Source: Amycolatopsis thailandensis
Lineage (GTDB): Bacteria > Actinomycetota > Actinomycetes > Mycobacteriales > Pseudonocardiaceae
Length of the DNA stretch: 64,000 nt
Direction: 5' to 3'
Assembly (NCBI RefSeq): GCF_002234405.1
Contig: NZ_NMQT01000118.1
Span: forward strand, 1 to 64,000
The position numbers were made by a program, and so were the translations under genes. Within the stretch, counting starts at the first letter, position 1. Every line of letters begins with the position of its first letter. The notes beneath the pieces are model-generated. The model did not search any database. It had not been told where the DNA came from and was given only the letters and a program-made list of their open reading frames with translations. This document shows, piece after piece, positions 60,908 through 64,000 of this stretch.

Positions 60908-61680
60908 CCCGCGTCGAGTTCGAGGATCGTGCCCGCGACTTCCGACGGGAACAGTGTTGACCAGACGATCTCGCCGGGGGCCGGTTCCAATGCCGCCAGC
61001 TCGGACGGTTCGGGTTGCCAGTCGTCCCTTGTGACGCCGGGAACGCAGTCGAGGAGCAGAGCGAAGATTTTCGGGTCCGGAATTCCTTCGGCGATGATCG
61101 CCAGGTAGGCCTCATGTGCGTCATCGACGCGGACGAGAGCTTTGATGCGGTGGTTCTGGAACTCGGCTACCGCGAGCTTTCCACTAGTGAGCGACATGGC
61201 GATGAGACGGATCACCAGCCGCTTCATCTCGCGTCGCCAGGCCACTGCTTGCTCCGCGCTGAGGCGCTTCCAGTCCCATTCGGCGGGGAGCAGATGAGCG
61301 GTCGAAACGGTCTTGCCCTTGGCGCACTCGCGCCGAATCGCTTCGTAGAAGTCGCGTTGGGGACTGTCGGCCTGACGGTGTCCGGCCGCGCCGATCCACC
61401 AAGCTCCGACTTCGCCCGGGAGTCCGTCCTGCAGGTCGTCGTCCTGCAACCTGGTCACGATCGCCCGGCGATCTCTGGTCTTGACCTTGAACCACACACG
61501 GTCGTTCAGGGACAAGATCCGCTGAGCGCCGCCGGCGTTCCGAAGCGCGGGGATCGACTGGGCGGTGACGACGATCGAATCGTCCATCTCGTCGAGAGGA
61601 TGGCCGAGGTCCGGCAAGGAAAGGCCGAGATCGGCAACGCATCTCTTGGTCGGACGGACGCCGACTGTGACCTGAGTCAT
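60889..61680 (-). CDS. unrecognised 263-264-residue protein of the tRNA-proximal island
   Basis: No family is recognised. It is a soluble mixed alpha/beta protein. Charged motifs include DRVWFKVKTRDRRAIVTRL, then RRECAKGKTVSTAHLLPAEWDW and AVAEFQNHRIKALVRVDD. Base composition is a little less GC-rich than its neighbours. It follows the ribbon-helix-helix-like gene by 52 bp on the same strand, an arrangement seen in toxin-antitoxin or regulator-effector pairs. It overlaps the DHFR-like gene tail to tail by 19 bp, which suggests insertion of the island up to that gene. Confidence 0.75.
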   Translation of the reverse strand: MTQVTVGVRPTKRCVADLGLSLPDLGHPLDEMDDSIVVTAQSIPALRNAGGAQRILSLNDRVWFKVKTRDRRAIVTRLQDDDLQDGLPGEVGAWWIGAAGHRQADSPQRDFYEAIRRECAKGKTVSTAHLLPAEWDWKRLSAEQAVAWRREMKRLVIRLIAMSLTSGKLAVAEFQNHRIKALVRVDDAHEAYLAIIAEGIPDPKIFALLLDCVPGVTRDDWQPEPSELAALEPAPGEIVWSTLFPSEVAGTILELDAGHRARS

Positions 61681-61732
61681 GATCAAATGCTAGTGAACGG
61701 CCTTGAGCTGAGATCGATCGATACGCGCTCGG

Positions 61733-61993
61733 CTACTTCGGCATGCCGCCGAGATCATCGAGTTCGTCACCACTGAATCCGGTCATCAGTGAGACGGCGG
61801 CAGAGTCAGAGCCGTTGAGCTGACCGAGGGCGGCTTTGATTCCGGCGTTGATCTCGTCGCGGTGCGCGTCGATGTACTCGCGTACGGCGGCGTCGACGAT
61901 GTCCTTCTTCGAACGCGATAGGAAGTGGGCCGCGTGGGACACGAGTTCATCGGTCGCGGCGTCGACTTTGATGGGTGCGGTCGCTGCGGCCAT
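61733..61993 (-). CDS. ribbon-helix-helix-like antitoxin/regulator
   Basis: An 86-residue protein. IKVDAATDELVSHAAHFLSRS then KKDIVDAAVREYIDAHRDEI resembles the beta-helix-helix DNA-binding unit of VapB/ParD/CopG-type regulators; the acidic C-terminus (SGDELDDLGG) could bind a partner. AGGAGG lies 8 bases before the ATG. Its upstream gap contains several dyads and repeats shared with the divergent nucleotidyltransferase gene. Confidence 0.7.
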   Translation of the reverse strand: MAAATAPIKVDAATDELVSHAAHFLSRSKKDIVDAAVREYIDAHRDEINAGIKAALGQLNGSDSAAVSLMTGFSGDELDDLGGMPK

Positions 61994-62029
61994 GACCGGC
62001 TCTCCTCCTGCTGTCCCGATCTACTCTCA

Positions 62030-62126
62030 GGTACCAAAGTACCAGCTTCTACCTTGAATACTTGTGCCCATCGTCGAACTCGGGCAAGTAGGCGTACTAT
62101 AGTTGATGTACCAGTACTATAGTTGA
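62030..62126. promoter_or_regulatory. operator/promoter cluster between divergent island genes
   Basis: The 153-bp gap holds GGTAC-CAAA-GTACC (62030-62043), GTAC-CA-GTAC (62108-62117) and a direct repeat GTACTATAGTTGA at 62094 and 62114, spaced 20 bp. The TACTAT in each repeat looks like a -10 box for the rightward gene. It is the most AT-rich spot in the region. Confidence 0.6.
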
Positions 62127-62146
62127 AGCGTTCCGGGAAGTGGAAA

Positions 62147-62779
62147 GTGGACTTGAGTCGGCCGTTGATGACGGTCACCCCCACCGTCGACGGCGACGTG
62201 CTCGCCGTCCTCGCCAGCCATGACGGCATCTTCACGTCCGGGCAGTTGCATCGCCTGCTGGCCCGGCATTCGGAGGAGGGCATCCGCAAAGTGCTGCGGC
62301 GCCTGACGAAGCAGGGTGTCGTTGAGTCCGACAGAGTCGGCAACGCCTTCGCGTACCGGCTCAACCGTGACCATCTCGCGGCGGAGTACATCATCGGACT
62401 AGCCCGGATTCAGAAGACGCTTCTGGAACGCATCGAGGATCGGCTGGAGTCTTGGCAGGTCCCGCCGGTGTACGCCGCGGTCTTCGGCTCGGTGGCACGC
62501 GGGGAGATGACGCAGGACAGCGACCTTGACCTGCTGCTGATCCGGCCCGATGACGCCGATGGCGACCGTTGGACGGCACAGGTCGATGAAATGGCGATCG
62601 AGGTGACCCGATGGACCGGCAACGACACCCGTCCTCTGGAGTTCACCGAAGCCGAACTCGCCGGCCGCGCGTACGACGAGGCTGTTCTGCGCGATGTGGC
62701 ACGAAACGGACTGACCGTGGCCGGGAGCCGGGCATGGCTGGCCGATCACTTGGCTCTCGTGAGTGGCGGGGACGGTTAG
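62147..62779 (+). CDS. winged-helix + nucleotidyltransferase (MNT-type) protein
   Basis: About 210 residues. Residues about 8-75 form a winged helix (ILAVLASHDG-like VLAVLASHDGIFTSGQLHRLL, KVLRRLTKQGVVESD). From about 115 a minimal nucleotidyltransferase follows: FGSVARGEMTQDSDLDLLLI with both metal aspartates. MNT proteins act as AMP-transferring antitoxins in HEPN-MNT pairs and as regulators; no HEPN gene is seen here. GTG 62147 has GGGAAG upstream; a TTG at 62123 is in frame but lies inside the repeat. Divergent from the RHH-like gene. Confidence 0.82.
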   Translation: MDLSRPLMTVTPTVDGDVLAVLASHDGIFTSGQLHRLLARHSEEGIRKVLRRLTKQGVVESDRVGNAFAYRLNRDHLAAEYIIGLARIQKTLLERIEDRLESWQVPPVYAAVFGSVARGEMTQDSDLDLLLIRPDDADGDRWTAQVDEMAIEVTRWTGNDTRPLEFTEAELAGRAYDEAVLRDVARNGLTVAGSRAWLADHLALVSGGDG

Positions 62780-62801
62780 AACGACACTTGCCACTCACGA
62801 G
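62756..62801. repeat. inverted repeat at the nucleotidyltransferase 3' end
   Basis: CTCGTGAGTGGC ... GCCACTCACGAG, perfect 12-bp arms with a 22-base loop, overlapping the stop codon. It faces the leftward tRNA gene. The arm core CGTGAGTGGC is the same as the tip of the composite element at 50275-50515. Confidence 0.7.
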
Positions 62802-62814
62802 GGTGGGAGCTGGG

Positions 62815-62888
62815 TGGGCCCGGAGAGACTCGAACTCTCACTGGCACGGACCTAAACCGTGTGCCTCTGCCAATTGGGCTACGGGCCC
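62815..62888 (-). tRNA. tRNA with UAG anticodon (Leu), short variable loop
   Basis: All arms pair: acceptor GGGCCCG/CGGGCCC, anticodon stem CACGG/CCGTG around TTTAGGT, T-arm GAGAG-TTCGAGT-CTCTC; discriminator A. The anticodon is UAG, reading the leucine codon CUA. The variable region is only five bases (CCAGT), giving a 74-nt class I tRNA, whereas bacterial leucine tRNAs normally carry a long class II arm. CCA is not encoded. It borders the accessory island. Confidence 0.88.
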
Positions 62889-63013
62889 CCAGTGCTGCCC
62901 CGAAATCGTAGCGTGCGACACGTTCGGCGTTTCTCGGCGTGGCCGATGCCACCGGCGGGGGCGGCGTCCTCTAACGTGGGCTCCCAGCAAGTCCGTCGCG
63001 GCGAGGAGGACAC

Positions 63014-63235
63014 GTGGCTCGCGATCCCGAGACCATCGAGCGTGAGATCGAGCAGGCCAGGAACGCGCTGGTCGCCACACTCGACCAGCTGGGCACGAAG
63101 GCGAACCCCGCGAAGCTGGTGGATTCCGCGAAGACCGGTCTGCGCGCGAAGCTGGACGAGCCCAAGGTGAAGTACCCGCTCATCGGCGGGGCGGTGCTGA
63201 TCGGCGTACTGCTGATCCGCAAACTCCTGAAGTAG
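63014..63235 (+). CDS. DUF3618 family membrane protein
   Basis: A 73-residue protein. DPETIEREIEQARNALVATLDQLGTKANP is the DUF3618 pattern, followed by one membrane helix near the C-terminus (YPLIGGAVLIGVLLIRKLL). Common in actinomycetes, sometimes next to phage-holin-like proteins; role unknown. GTG start with GAGGAGG upstream. Confidence 0.9.
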   Translation: MARDPETIEREIEQARNALVATLDQLGTKANPAKLVDSAKTGLRAKLDEPKVKYPLIGGAVLIGVLLIRKLLK

Positions 63236-63238
63236 GTC

Positions 63239-63652
63239 TCAGGAGGTCTGGGCCGCCTTGGCGGGCGTCTTGGCAGGCTCGGCCTTCTCCGGGGCTTTGG
63301 CGGCCTCGTCGACGGCCTTCGGAAGCTCCTTGCCCTGGGGCACCGGGGGTTTGCCGCCGGTCTTCTCCTTGGCCTTGCCGTTCGCCGGGGGAGGAACCTC
63401 GAGCGGTTCGATCTCCGGGAGCGTCAGCCTCGCCGTCATGTAGGCGGCGGTGAAGTCGAGTGCGCTGCCGTTGAGCAGATGCACGACAGTCGACCGTTCC
63501 GGCGGGGACAGTTTCTCGACCAGCTGGTCGGCTCGGTCCCGCGCCGCGATGATGCCCGGCGCGCGACCGGTCAGTTCCTTGCCGGAGCCGCTGACCGTGA
63601 CCTTCCAGTCGTCGTCCTCCTGGACGTACGACGCGGTGATCGGTTCGGTCAT
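63239..63652 (-). CDS. conserved actinobacterial hypothetical protein with Lys/Pro/Ala-rich tail
   Basis: A 137-residue protein. An N-terminal folded part (YVQEDDDWKVTVSGSGKEL, RDRADQLVEKLSPPERSTV) is followed by a low-complexity tail rich in Lys, Pro and Ala. Its 3' end is 3 bp from that of the DUF3618 gene. No function can be assigned. Confidence 0.72.
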   Translation of the reverse strand: MTEPITASYVQEDDDWKVTVSGSGKELTGRAPGIIAARDRADQLVEKLSPPERSTVVHLLNGSALDFTAAYMTARLTLPEIEPLEVPPPANGKAKEKTGGKPPVPQGKELPKAVDEAAKAPEKAEPAKTPAKAAQTS

Positions 63653-63885
63653 CCGCCTCACCCCTCTCCTCGCGAGCATGCGTCACTCTGTGGACTCCGC
63701 CACGCCCTCGTCATGACGCCACTTTCGGGTGGTGGCGCCCCCTCCTGACCGAGGCCGTGAAGGTCCATCAGAGTTTCTACAGTGTCATCGATACAGTAGG
63801 ACAACTCTGTGTCACAAGACACTGGCGGCAATGTGCTCTGAGTGACGACCGAATGGCCTAATGCACGCGCATCTTCACAGTCGTT
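63653..63885. other. non-coding stretch with a short hairpin
   Basis: A 233-bp gap between leftward genes. CGCCAC ... GTGGCG at 63717-63737 could form a small hairpin. Further on the sequence turns AT-richer (GTTTCTACAGTGTCATCGAT), where a promoter for the leftward 137-residue gene might lie. Nothing firmer is seen. Confidence 0.4.
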
Positions 63886-64000
63886 TCAGCGGGCCCTCGC
63901 GGACAGGCCTGACCAGAGGACGTCCATCGCGTATTCGGTCGCCAATTCCGGGCTGACCTCGTCGTGTCGCTCGCACCAGATCGCGAGCCGTTCGCACGCG
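63886..64000 (-). CDS. C-terminus of a TetR-like regulator (cut by window)
   Basis: Only the last 37 codons are present, ending ...EYAMDVLWSGLSARAR. The helical pattern ACERLAIWCERHDEVSPELA before it resembles the C-terminal ligand domain of TetR/AcrR regulators. The DNA-binding half lies outside the window, so the family call is tentative. Confidence 0.5.
   Translation of the reverse strand, partial: ACERLAIWCERHDEVSPELATEYAMDVLWSGLSARAR

Noticed and set aside
62815..62888. tRNA 3' end as an integration site (attB/attR) for the neighbouring island
   Set aside because: I found no direct repeat of the tRNA 3' segment on the far side of the island and no integrase in the window.

Overview
The window is high-GC actinobacterial chromosome. 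GTG and TTG starts are frequent, genes are tightly packed, and several families seen here are typical of actinomycetes (mec-cysO-cysM, DUF6401, DUF3618, DUF4331). Protein similarity and the recurring intergenic palindromes point to Amycolatopsis or a close Pseudonocardiaceae relative; this assignment is by recognition, not by a database search. Both ends cut genes: a cysteine hydrolase at the left edge and a TetR-type regulator at the right.

Layout. 1-3.7 kb: cysteine hydrolase, GlxA-type regulator, enoyl-CoA hydratase, NUDIX hydrolase and the mismatch endonuclease NucS. 3.7-6.1 kb: a long non-coding stretch with palindromes, then a patatin-like lipase and a papain-like peptidase whose catalytic blocks are in an unusual order, closed by a strong terminator. 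6.2-9.5 kb: a DUF4331 secreted protein, a membrane-anchored TPR protein and a small lipoprotein behind an ECF-like promoter. 9.7-15.1 kb: sodium:solute symporter with a small membrane partner, a two-domain lipoprotein, and the PTS-type dihydroxyacetone kinase operon dhaKLM. 15.2-20.4 kb: tandem 3-hydroxyacyl-CoA dehydrogenase, Lrp regulator divergent from a PLP-dependent lyase, DUF6401. 20.4-28.2 kb: membrane channel-like protein, phosphodiesterase, methyltransferase, regulators, glycosyltransferase, phosphotransferase.

28.3-34.4 kb: ctaD (respiratory chain), serB with a PTH2-type hydrolase, a Ser/Thr kinase with a paired extracellular sensor, OsmC. 34.4-41.1 kb: DinG-family helicase, biotin transporter BioY, eda-pncA and pncB (NAD salvage). 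41.2-50.3 kb: a block whose order matches that known from Mycobacterium tuberculosis (clpS, DUF2017, P1 hydrolase, mec, cysO, cysM, rhomboid, murI, beta-lactamase-fold phosphodiesterase, rph, rdgB), interrupted here by a racemase and an arylamine N-acetyltransferase. It joins protein quality control, the CysO-dependent cysteine pathway, peptidoglycan glutamate supply, and RNA/nucleotide housekeeping. 50.3-60.9 kb: a 241-bp composite inverted repeat, bcp, lipoprotein, GH25-type lysozyme, LysR regulator, a DnaE1-type polymerase, SDR, O-methyltransferase, ArsR-SRPBCC and a DHFR-like protein. 60.9-62.9 kb: a small accessory island (unknown 264-residue protein, ribbon-helix-helix-like protein, HTH-nucleotidyltransferase) beside a tRNA with a leucine anticodon but no long variable arm.

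The most striking non-gene feature is a vocabulary of long intergenic palindromes. At least five arm families recur at gene 3' ends, mostly between convergent genes and never in a divergent promoter gap. The most unusual protein is the block-swapped papain-like peptidase next to the patatin.
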